Positions 25,032 through 35,269 of a stretch of DNA of 64,000 bases are shown here, piece by piece. The stretch is taken from contig JAVLRN010000004.1 of NCBI GenBank assembly GCA_032821775.1, positions 2,790,001 to 2,854,000 of the forward strand, in the 5' to 3' direction. Under the pieces are notes generated by a model. The model did no database searches. It was not told where the DNA came from and saw only the letters and a list, made by a program, of their open reading frames with translations. This stretch comes from Sanguinoderma infundibulare. Lineage: Eukaryota; Basidiomycota; Agaricomycetes; Polyporales; Polyporaceae. Within the stretch, counting starts at the first letter, position 1. Each line of letters opens with the position of its first letter. The position numbers and the translations under genes were made by a program.

Positions 25032-26564
25032 GTGCCTACGTGATCGCCTTTTTCTCGATGTAATCTCATCCTTTTCTGCAGGCATATACACTATTTGCGC
25101 AGCCTATACTTCGAAAATATTGTTGTACGTCGCGTAGTCTGAGAATTGTTACATGCTCACGATTCTTTGCAGTCGCAAGGGCCCAATGGGGAGAAGGCTC
25201 CTCTGTGTCACTGCAGTTATGTATATGGCGACTTTCGCACACTGGGTTTCGTTATTTGTGGTTCAGTTCAAGATGTTCGACAACCTTCGGGCCGATCTGT
25301 CAAGCACGTACTCTTTGATCCCTCCGTCGGACTGCTTTTCCGTGCCAACAACAGCCGAGATACCTCTCGATTGCACCGTTATCCCCGCCGCTTCCCGAGC
25401 ATCTCCGAGGGATGCATGGGTTTTGACATAAGACTGTGTCGGCTCAGTGACATTAACGCTCAGTGTATGTTCATGGATTTCGTTCATGACCAAAGTTGAA
25501 GAGACCCTGATCATGCGCTCATTCTTAGCTCTTTGCAGGCCACACTGGGCGACGCAATCGTGTGGTGGAGAGTATGGGTGTTGTGGAGCAAAAACCGGCC
25601 GCTTCTCGTGTTCGGTTGCCTCGTCTCGCTTGCTGTTTTAGGTCCGTAGTCGTTCATATGATAAGTACCTCGCATGCTCATTGTAATAACCAGTATGTAG
25701 CGGATTGAGCGCCGCACCCGTGTGTGCTGCACCCACGCTGTCCGACCTTTTCGACAACCTTCGTCCACAAACAACTACACCAGGTTCGTTCACATTCTTT
25801 GGAGGGGAGATATTCAGCATAACTAGTATCGCCTTCTCGTTGGCTTCAATTATCATCACGACGGTACTTGTTGGATACAAGGCATGGTGAATGTTGAAAA
25901 AATGTCTTGTGTTCGCGGATCGCTAATACTCTACAGGCATCACGGGCAGAATGTACACGGAAACTTCGCCCGAGTGCCAGGGGTGCGTCGAGTACAGCGT
26001 ACCTTAACGCTGCTAGTTGAATCCGGTGCAGCGTACTGTCTCCTCTTGGTAATGTACCGCACATTGTATATCATTGAAGTGCAACTGAAGGTCCGAAATG
26101 TATATATCAGATATTGGTTATCCTCGCTAAACTAGGGTCCTTTGCAATGTCGCCCCCCCGAACACTGGAGGCAGTCATGTCATTTAACGGTCTACAGTCT
26201 ATCGCAGCAGGGTTTCTCGTCGCATTAGTCGTAAGACCCCACTTCGAAGTCCAGCGCAGAATCTCGTGCTGATCGCCTCGTACTATAGGGCTTGTACCCG
26301 ATGCTCATAATCATCCTCGTCGCCCTCGACAGGTCCGAGATCGAGAAGCAGTCCATGGCACACTCCATCCCTCTGGCGCGGGACATCTCGCTGTCACCTG
26401 TTCAAGCGGAGGTCTCGACCGATGTGACCCGCATAACGGACGCGGGCATACGCAGCGACGTGCGTCCAGGCTCAGTAATCTACATCGGCATGCTTCCGCC
26501 TCTCGACGAATCTTCCACTCGTTTAAGCGGCGCCGCCTCCGACGAGGTCAAAAGTGCGAAGTAG
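24982..26564 (+). CDS. Multi-pass membrane protein of basidiomycete type, interrupted by a stop
   Basis: Exons: 24982-25027, 25082-25124, 25173-25464, 25539-25641, 25694-25886, 25937-26048, 26111-26230 and 26289-26564. Hydrophobic helices: MVASLVSTVFLGIYTICAAY, VTAVMYMATFAHWVSLFVV, the hallmark GDAIVWWRVWVLW then LLVFGCLVSLAVL, SITSIAFSLASIIITTVLVG, LTLLVESGAAYCLLL, SIAAGFLVALVGLYPMLIII, and a hydrophilic cytosolic tail. About seven helices and this motif set match a large agaricomycete family of integral membrane proteins without known function. Exon 3 carries an in-frame TAA at 25429-25431 that no canonical intron I can find removes while keeping frame. The gene may be inactive, or the stop may be an error. 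Its start overlaps the end of the F-box remnant. Confidence 0.62.
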
Positions 26565-27734
26565 GAGAGTTATGTTGGTTGAAGCCCGGACCAACTTAGC
26601 TGATGGTCGGAGGTGCGACTCGAAGCGGGAGGGCCGCGAAACCGCAGGGGCTCCTAGTTGTTTCTTGACTTGGCATGATGGTGCTGTACACCCACCATAA
26701 TTGTAACGCGCGGTGAACACCATTCTTAACCCAACGTTTCATGGCGACTGAGGCATTTTCCGTCGAAAAGGGTAGCAAACCGTGCTTCGAGCGACAGCCT
26801 AAGTGTCCGACGACGAGGGCAGGCAGGACGGTCTCGGAGCCACGAGGCACCTCCGGCGACTATTGCACAGGTTATCAGTATCCACGGTCGGATGCATGCG
26901 ATTCATTTGTAGGTACCATATGAATGGATTGCTGGGCTGTCTCCCTTCCCTGGCAGCGGTATCACCATCGACGAGGAGCAGATCGTTTCCTCGACAGGTG
27001 CGCTGAGGTCGTAGGGACCAAAATCAATCTGATCGCCGGGCTAGTCATGCTACGGATTCAGGAGATGCAAATACGGAGGAACGGTCAGTGCTTAGCTGTA
27101 CTCTGAAAGGATCGATCCCGCCTTCTCTTTTGACCCGTCGTATGAACCCATGCTAGCCAGTGTCTTGCCGCAGTCCTCTTGGCGCTTGGTCAATATTCTT
27201 CCAGCCCAACCTGATCACTGGCACGAGAGAATCCCGTTCCGCAGTACGTACTAGCACGGCCACGCTTTTGGCTGGGGAATGGGACGGAATAGGGACGAAT
27301 TTGGCCAACGCGATGCCGTGGAGTGGATCGAGGAGATGGCTGTGCAGGACTCGGTGACACTGACCCGCAAATCCCAATTTGGCAGGCGTCTGTGCAAGGC
27401 GAACACGATGCGCTGCGCGCGAGCGAGACACTGCACGAACCGCAAGCACGTATGAGCGCAGCAATTTGGCACGCCCAGACTCATCAGAGTCGGTACTAGG
27501 TGTGCTCCTGCGGCGGGAGTTCAGTATGCCCGCACCGCATGCTGCGTGTGCGGTGGACTAGTGACTGATAGGAAGGCGGTTTGGGCAGCGGGAGGAGGTG
27601 ACTGTGCCGTTCTCCAAGGCCCTTTCTTGTCTGCATATATTCTCTTCGACCTCTTCCCCTTCCTACCTCATCCTCACCTTCACTCCCACTTTCCTACTTC
27701 ATTCTCACCACTCGCGTCTCGCCCCCTATCGACT
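26565..27734. other. Long intergenic stretch with gene debris
   Basis: About 1.2 kb without an intact gene. It contains the LPD-like fragment at 26942-27005 and, near the right end, the promoter of the secreted repeat protein, with an AT-rich TATA candidate (gcatatattc) at about 27634. Confidence 0.5.
26942..27005 (+). pseudogene. Fragment of a dihydrolipoamide dehydrogenase paralogue
   Basis: These 64 bp align without gaps to 22109-22170 of LPD1. Both encode PG(G/S)[17 protein letters not shown] count about seven differences over the 56-bp core, and all but one are synonymous. The flanks do not align and the frame soon ends. This points to a relic of a paralogue that diverged under protein-level selection rather than a recent copy of the neighbour. 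Confidence 0.75.
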
Positions 27735-28366
27735 ATGCACACGTTCACCTCCCTGAGCATCGTTCTTGCCGCTCTCGCCAGCTACGGTGAGTTTCCGCCG
27801 CCTTCCAACCCGTTCCACCTGTTCCTCATTTTTCGACGCTGACTTCCGTTTCTGAATCCCCAACAGGTTCTGCCGCCCCCGCGAAGGGCTTGGCCATAAG
27901 GGACGACACCACAACCGTCGATGCGACGACCACCGTCTACGTTTACCCAAGCGGGTCACCGACCACTTACGATTACCCAAGCGGGTCACCGACCAGCTAC
28001 GCTTACACGAGCGGGTCACCGACCACCTACGATTACCCCAGCGGTTCACCGACCAGCTACGCTTACCCCAGCGGGTCACCGACCGACTACGACTCGGATT
28101 ACCCGAGCGCATCACCGACCACCTACGCTTACCCGAGCGACTCACCGACCAGCTACGATTACCCCAGCGGTTCACCGACCAGCTACGATTATCCAAGCAG
28201 CTCACCGACCAGCTACGACTCGGATTACCCGAGCGGCTCACCCACCACCTACGACTACCCGAGCAGCTCACCCACCTCCTACGATTACCCGAGCGGGGGA
28301 ACGACCACCGTCTACGTGTACTCGACCCACGGCGCGAGCACCTATCCGGCGTCGGCGTCGTACTAA
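27735..28366 (+). CDS. Secreted Tyr/Pro/Ser-rich tandem-repeat protein
   Basis: Two exons, 27735-27786 and 27867-28366; 183 residues. The first exon encodes a signal peptide-like start, MHTFTSLSIVLAALASYG, then SAAPAKGLAIRDD, which may be a processing site. The mature part is about a dozen near-copies of an 11-residue unit, consensus (A/D)Y-PSGSPT(S/T)Y with two DSD insertions, followed by a Thr/Val/Tyr tail with no Cys. It should be a small extracellular or cell-wall protein of extended structure; tyrosines and Ser/Thr could be cross-linked or O-mannosylated, which is inference. The other long frame over the repeat (27921-28412) lacks a signal peptide and is a shadow. Confidence 0.75.
27930..28300 (+). 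repeat. 33-bp coding tandem repeat
   Basis: Degenerate 33-bp unit, with recurring core AGCGGSTCACCGACC, encodes the 11-residue motif of the secreted protein. Units differ mainly in third codon positions and in Gly/Ser swaps. Confidence 0.85.
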
Positions 28367-29028
28367 GGGCCGGCGGCTCCCATGGGCCTTCTCCGACTCG
28401 GATGATAGATAATCGGTGAGTGCACTTTCCGCGAAAGCGATTTCGAACGTCTGCTGATCGCTCGCTTGGGATGCGGAACAGGTCACTCAATGCATGACCG
28501 ATGATGAAGGGCTCTACTTAAGTGGAATTGGTGCCTCCAAAGGACATTCTAGCAGTTCGGACGTTGATTATGTACATTAGATGATTTTCCTGCGGTTCGC
28601 CGCCTTCGTCGCTTTCTTATCGTCGCGGACTCTTGGTGTACTAGAGTGTAATTTCGCGCAATTATGTATTCATTCAGTCCTACTCAATTACGATGACTCG
28701 GATGAGTCTCAGTCGCGTTGCGTGCGTCAGGCCGGTGGGAACGAGCACATAGGGGTTTGCGACGACGCCCCAGATCGTGCAGAATCGGCGCGGACAAAAG
28801 TGGTGAATATAAATTGTATTCAACTAAAGTCGCAATGTATGTGTACGTACGTGATATCTACTAAATGATTGATTGAGCGGACGTATCCCCCTTGCTGATA
28901 ACAACTAATGCCATGATCCGATTTACACCTCAGACCACAAACGAACGAATGTCCCAGTTCCAACCAAACGTTCCACACTTGATTCTTGATGCGAACGCTC
29001 CCTTCACTCCTCCTCCTGCTCCTCAGAC
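28367..29028. other. Convergent 3' intergenic region
   Basis: About 660 bp between the secreted repeat protein and the 3' end of the Lon gene. No ORF or repeat stands out. Confidence 0.5.
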
Positions 29029-32000
29029 CTACAGCCTGCTCTCCATCACGACCACGTTCCGTCTCCAGTTCAGCACCCCCTTCCCGAACGCCGCCTCGAG
29101 CACCTCCTCCATCGTGCGCACGAACACGAACTGCATCTCCGCCCGGACCTCAAGCGGCACGTCGTGCTCCACATCCTTGCGGTTCGCCCACGGCAGGATC
29201 ACCTTCGATATCTGCGCCCGGTGCGCGCCCAACACCTTCTCCTTGATGCCGCCCACGGGCCCGACGCGGCCCCGGAGCGTGACCTCGCCCGTCATCGCGA
29301 TGTTCGTCGGAACGCAGGCGCCGGTGAAGAGGGAGACGAACGCGCAGGTCTGCGCGACGGCGGTGAGCGGACATAGAGATAGTGAAAAAATAGTGCAGTT
29401 GAACGTACCATCGCGATCCCCGCAGAAGGCCCGTCCTTCTTCACCGCCCCCGACGGCAAATGAAGATGAATGTCGATCGTGTCCGGGTGCTTCAGCGGGT
29501 CCTGAGAGCGGAGCTTGGTGATGTACAGGTCGTACGCGTGACTCTTGATCCAGCTCAGCGCGAGCTCGCCGCTCTCCTTGATGACCTCTCCCAGGCTCCC
29601 AGTGAGTTTGAGCTGCCCGGTGCCTGGCACGGCGGAAGTCTCGATCGGCAGCAGCCCGCCCTCGCCCATGCCGGTCACGACGAGCCCGTACACGAGCCCC
29701 GGCCGCTCCTCCCTGTGCAGCTCCTCCTCATCCCAGCGCGCGATGCCGAGGATCTTCTCCAGCTCGTGCTCCTCGACGACCTTCTTGTACGTCCGCCCCT
29801 TCGTCTTCGCCTTCTCCATCTCGCTCAGTTGTGTCTCGATTGGGAGGAGCTCATCGACGTCCTGTATGCCCGCGCTGTCCGTGTACTCGGCCCACTCGAC
29901 GGCCTTGTATCGGACGACGGCGCCGATGGCGCGCTCGAGCGAACGGACGCCGGCTTCGCGCGTGTAGTGGGTCGCGATGTGGAGGAGCGCGGGCTGAGTG
30001 AGCGTGACGTGTTCTGGCGTGAGGCCGTTCACCTTCAGCTGCTTGGGAAGGAGGAACTTGCGGGCAATGTGCATCTTCTCGTCGTACGTGTAGCCTGCGC
30101 CATAACAATAAGACCCTCTTCACGAGTTAGGAAACACAAACATGCGAACCTGATAGCTGCACAATCTCGCAACGGTCGAGAAGTGGTGCGGAGATGGTGT
30201 CAAGCGAGTTGGACGTGCAGATGAAGAGCACTTGGCTCAGGTCGACGGGGACGTTGATGTAATGGTCCTATACAAAAGACAACGACGCGTTAACACAGCT
30301 CACCGCGATTTCGATGCAATAAGAACCTACGTTGAATGAGTGGTTCTGTTCCGGGTCAAGAACCTCAAGCAACGCCGCCGCGGGATCACCATGGAAGTTG
30401 CTCTGGCCGATCTTGTCCACCTCATCCCTATCGCGCCTTCAGCACCTCCGCCTCCGACTTGAAACTCACAAACCCAAGCTCAACTCACAAAAGAATAACA
30501 GGATCTGGCCGGCCAGCCTTCCTGAGCGCCTGGACGATAGATCCAGGTCCACTGGCGACGTATGTCCGTCTGTGGCCCCGTATCTCCGCCTCGTCCCGCA
30601 CGCCGCCCAACGAGATGCGCTGGAACGGCCTGTCAAGTGCACGCGCGATCGACTGCCCGAGCGACGTCTTGCCCGTGCCTGGCGGGCCGACGAACCTGCC
30701 GGACGTCTGGCTCAGCGCAACGTTTCGACACAGGCCAAGCCCTGAGGTTAGGCTTACAAAAGGATGGGACCCTTGACGGCCTTCGAGCTAGCGCCCCGCT
30801 GCGGCCGCTGCACCTTGGCAGAGCCCGAGCCTGAAAGCGAGGGCTGAGCCACCGATGCGGGCGCGGACGCGGGCTGAAGTGCAATAGGGGAGGAGACAAG
30901 GGCATCTGACTTCATGGCTGCGTCCATCGCCTTTGCCTCTGCAGAGTGGCCAAAGTTCAGCGCCTTGGATATCAGCGCCAATGCGCGCGAGGTCGCGTCA
31001 CCTTCTGAACGCCGAGGGGCAGATGAAGCCGTCGAATCCCCCTTGCCTCCTGCGCCATTGGAACCCGAACCGGACGCGTCGGATACGAGGACGGCGGGAA
31101 CCAAGGGTGGAAAGTCGTCAGAATCGCGCTCGGCCTGAAGTTGCTTAAGGCGGACGACGGCAAGGTATTCGATGAGCCGCTTCTTGATCTTCTCGAGTCC
31201 GTAGTGGTCCTCGTCGAGCTGCTTGCGGGCGCTGGCGAGAAAAGCGCGGCTCTTGATCTCGTCGGAAGACGCTACATTGGCGTATGCTACGGAGGAGGGC
31301 CAAGGGATCGAGGTAAGCCATTCAAGCTAGGGATAAATCAGTAAGCATGTGGGAACAGGAGGGTGGCGGGCGAGGTGCTCACATAGCTGCGAATGACGCC
31401 ATGCTCGACGCTACCAGAAGGTATGCGTTGTAGCCTCTTCCATTCCCTGACAGCCATCTTGCGCTCGTCGCTGTCCTTGGCCATTGCTTCGATCTTGGTG
31501 CGGATTTCGGCCATGTCCTCGGCCTCTGACTGTTCGTTGTCGTCCAGCTCGGAACCAGACCTAGAACCATTCGGCACTTCGGAGCCAGAGCCACCAGCGG
31601 GAGAACGATTGAGGTTGCTGAGTTCCCGTTGGATGGCGGCGAGCTGCTGGCGGAGGAAGAACTCTTTCTGCTGCTTGGAGAGTGACTCATCGATGGATTG
31701 GGCTATCTTCTTTGTGACTTCTGAGATAGAAGCATGCTTGACAAAGAGCTCGGTCGCACGGTGGAGGCGGTCATCTGAGCCAATGGCACACAAGTAATCT
31801 GATAAAAATCAAGGGCTTGGTTAGCGCGAACCGCCCAACTATCATTGCAGCGTCGTTGGAATGTCAAGGAGCGTCAAGGAGCTTGGGAGAAGCGTGGGCT
31901 TGGACGGGGATAAATGGGCTGAATACGGCTGAATACGGCATATCAGCAGAAACTTGTGGCAACGGTGGGACGGTGCTTCCGCACCTGCCGTTATCACAGT

Positions 32001-32782
32001 GGGAATGACACGAGTGGGAACACGATCTGTTCCATGAACGTGAGCCTGAAGCTTACCGGGCAGGCGTTCGAAGCATGCTTAGTCGGGCACGAGTTGTCCA
32101 CTCTAACACCGCGCTTAAACAGCAAACACCGGGCACTCGGAGAGAAGACGTGGGACGTGCATGGGGGAGCAACAATAAGGATGGGAGACTGACCGAGCTT
32201 GTCGTCGTACTCGACCTTGTTGATTCCGGCAACGATGACGTCTGCCATCCACGGTGCTCGGTCGTCGGAGACCTCCTCAATCATATGCGAGATCTTGACG
32301 TAAACGTCCCGACGGGACTGCTGGGTCGCGTCCTGGGCTAGGCTTTCGAGCAGCTTGGAGGCGGCAGCTCGGAAGGGAATGATGGCGTCCTGCGTCGGGG
32401 GATCACCCGCGCTGGGATACTCGGCCTTGAGGTCGATAAGGTCGTTGGGAGTGAAGGGCGCGTGAGACCTTGTGTCTGGGAAGAATATTCGCTCAAGGCC
32501 GTGAAGAGTGACATGATAGAGGCGTTGTGAGGACTTGGAGATGGGCTTGACGATGCGGACGACGCGGGCGGCGGTGCCCCACTGGTGAATGGTCGAGGAG
32601 GAGGTGCATGGGACGGTGCCGATGACGAGCTGCACTTCCGAGCGCTGGACAAGGTCGATCAATCGCGTGCCGGTCGCTTCGTCGAGCGGGAGCTGTGTGC
32701 GGGCAGTGGGCAGGAGTATGAGCGGGTGTGGGAGGGTGAGGACGGGGATGACGGTCGAGGTGGACATGGTGGAGGTGAGCAA
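29029..32782 (-). CDS. LONP2: Peroxisomal Lon protease with C-terminal SRL
   Basis: Eight exons on the minus strand: 32194-32782, 31383-31798, 30758-31326, 30489-30695, 30427-30331 (written high to low), 30150-30267, 29409-30094 and 29029-29349; 1000 residues, or 995 if the second Met at 32767 is used. Domains: N-terminal Lon substrate-binding domain, coiled region ([18 protein letters not shown]), a low-complexity insert at 30800-31080, AAA+ module with Walker A GPPGTGKT (Lys534) and Walker B VILLDEVDK, and the Lon protease domain with Ser889 in DGPSAGIAM and Lys930 in GGIKEK. The protein ends in ESRL, a type 1 peroxisomal targeting signal, and has no mitochondrial presequence. Role: ATP-dependent removal of damaged matrix proteins in peroxisomes. 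The first intron is about 395 nt, long for this window. Confidence 0.96.
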
Positions 32783-32946
32783 GGAGGAAAGGGAGGGCAG
32801 CAGGGATTACTAGTATATTAGCTGGGTATTAGCTGGGGATTAGTGCCATGTTGCCGTCCCAGTCCGAGAAACGGCTGGGCGCCTGCACAGAATCACAAGC
32901 GACCGGCGTCTGCACCCACAACCAATATTCACTTGTGCAGGCGACC
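32783..32946. promoter_or_regulatory. Divergent promoter, Lon / DML1
   Basis: Only 164 bp separate the two start codons on opposite strands. Both core promoters must overlap or abut here. No clear TATA box. Confidence 0.55.
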
Positions 32947-35091
32947 ATGAAGGAAATCCTCTACATCCAGGCCGGCTCTTTCGCCAACTTCGTCGGCACA
33001 CACTTCTGGAACACCCAAGAAAGCTACTTCACTTACTCTGATGGCGAGGACCCGGTCGTGTTTCACGATAGGTCGTTTAGGGAAGGGTTGAACAGCAGGG
33101 TGAGCCATCTCCTGTTTCACATCTTCGCCAAACAATCGTCTCATCGGGAGGCAACCACTCAAGGGAGAGCAGACATACACCCCGAGACTGATATTGTTCG
33201 ACAGGAAGTGTACGTTGAGTTTTCCCCAATGTAATCCGTTGAATTCCTCACTCCATGCCATAGCGCAGTTTGGTGCCCTCTCCGATGAACTCTACGCTGA
33301 TAACGATGGCTCACCTGGAGCTGGTCAATGGTACGTTCGACGCCGCGTTGCCACCAGTAATGTCGTTAGGCCACCGGAAGTAAAATCATCCCAGGGAGAG
33401 AGGCGTCGTAGAGTATCGCCAAGACCTAATCCCGAGAAGCGAGTATCATACCCGCTTGGAACAAGGCGAGCCAGAAGATGATGGTCAAGGCCAAGTCTCG
33501 ACAGCAACCGGTCCATCGCCCATCCGTTACTGGTCCGACTACAGCCGCGTCTTTCTCCATCCCCGAACTCCGCAACGGCTTCCCGACCTCGCTGACTGGG
33601 AATCTGCCGATGGCGATTGGAACAAGAGCAGGGAAATGTTCCAACAACACGACTCTGTGCGTGCTCCAGTCGACTCGAAATGTTGCAGTGTACAGATAAA
33701 GGCACCTTCACAGGACCGGGACCTCATGGAGAATCAGACGCGGTCTTTCGTCGAGGAATGCGACAGTCTTCAGGTACATTCCACGCGTCATTGCCCTTGA
33801 TGTGTGTATGGATCCGTTCATTTAATTTCAGGGCCTACAACTTATGAGCGACTGTGTTACCTTTGGCGGATTCACCGATGCCTTCCTCACCGCATTCCAA
33901 GACGAGTTCCCAAAGCTTCCCTCTCTCGCATTCTCATTTCTGTCGCGCGCATCGAATGCGATAGTCGCCCCAGAAGAGGTATCAACGTCTTTCAACCTTC
34001 GTGGACGCGCTTCACTGAATGTCTTCAATTGCAACCTTACTACAGCCCGACGCTATGAACGCGATCAACGACGCGCTTTGTCTGCGCAACCTCCAAAATC
34101 TCTCCACCTTGAATGTCCCAATCCAAAATCCATATACATGGAATAACGGCGACCGGCTACAAGATCTGCAATTGGACGTACGTCCTCTATGCTGCTTGTA
34201 CTTGACGATGAATCGCTGACTTCGAATCAAGGTCCGCAGCCCATACCACACTTCCGCCCTTCTCTCCACCCACATCGAAACCGTCACCCTACCGCTGAGG
34301 TACGCCTTCCCCATATTGATCTTGATCTTGGTAATTTTTCTCAGTGAACACGAACTGTAGGCTGAAGGCGTCCGAACACGATCTATCAACCATAAGCGGA
34401 TTGCTGAACATGTCCGGCACCACAAGAACCGCGCAGATAGCTGGCGTGTACCCTCTATGGATGTCATCGCCCGATTCACAAAAGAACATATACGACTTTT
34501 CCATAGTCACTGAATCGCGCAACAAAAGCGTTCTTCTCGTGAGTCCTCGTAGTCTTCCCCCGCTGTTGATCAACGCGCGCTCATGAGGTCCGTATCATAG
34601 GCATCGGCGACGGAGTACGGACGGCTACAAGTCACCCGCGGAAACTTTTCGTCCGCCGAGTGGTCACAGCTCAGCCAGACATTCCCGCCGAGAATCCCAG
34701 CATTCCTCAGGTGAGTCGCGCGACACTCGTACCGGCATATGCAAATCTGAGCAGGGAACCGCGCCCGTGCAACAGCGTCCACGCACCCGCATACCCCACG
34801 CCCACGTCCTTCCCGCGCCTCTGCAAGGGCGCTCCTCCCGATCTTCGACACAACGTCTTCTCATTGCTCACGACGACGAGCGCGACGTCGAGATTGTTCG
34901 CTTCCCATGCACGGCTCGCGCAGGAGTGCGTGGACAGACGGGCGGAGGTCGTCGCGCGGATGGGCCTAGAGTTCGACGAGGTGCGCGAGCTCAAGGACGA
35001 CTTGTGGGCGCTCTGCGACCAGTATGCGGACGACACCGGCGGCGAAGGGAGGGAAAGCGAGGACGTGGAGATGGGCGAGGACGAAGAGTGA
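32947..35091 (+). CDS. DML1: Misato / DML1 tubulin-like protein
   Basis: Eleven exons: 32947-33099, 33164-33209, 33264-33330, 33395-33656, 33714-33773, 33832-33978, 34046-34177, 34232-34299, 34361-34538, 34601-34710 and 34755-35091; 519 residues. The N-terminus, MKEILYIQAGSFANFVGTHF then WNTQESYFTYSD, is the Misato segment II motif; PRLILFDRK and FGALSDELY follow. The middle has the tubulin-like region (VTFGGFTDAFLTAFQDEFPK), and the C-terminus is helical and acidic. In yeast, Dml1 is essential for mitochondrial DNA inheritance and mitochondrial morphology. Exon 2 ends at 33209, not 33207, because only that donor (gtacgt) keeps frame. Confidence 0.94.
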
Positions 35092-35269
35092 GCAGTAAGG
35101 GGAAGATTGATGACCAATGTTGTAATCAAGAATGCGCAGAGCACACGAGTGGATTTACGATGGAAGGCGTATGCATTCAACTTTTAAAACGAGTGTTACA
35201 ACGCTCGACTAAGGCGAACTGACTAGGATGTACAAGAAACACGAGCGTGTACCAAGTAACCACGACTCA

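Noticed and set aside
27726..28490. 254-codon minus-strand ORF with Trp/Ser/Arg repeats
   Set aside because: Translation of the opposite strand of the secreted-protein tandem repeat; no support of its own.
29460..30224. 254-codon plus-strand ORF opposite Lon
   Set aside because: Lies entirely over the conserved Lon AAA+/protease exons; Arg/Leu-rich composition typical of antisense frames.
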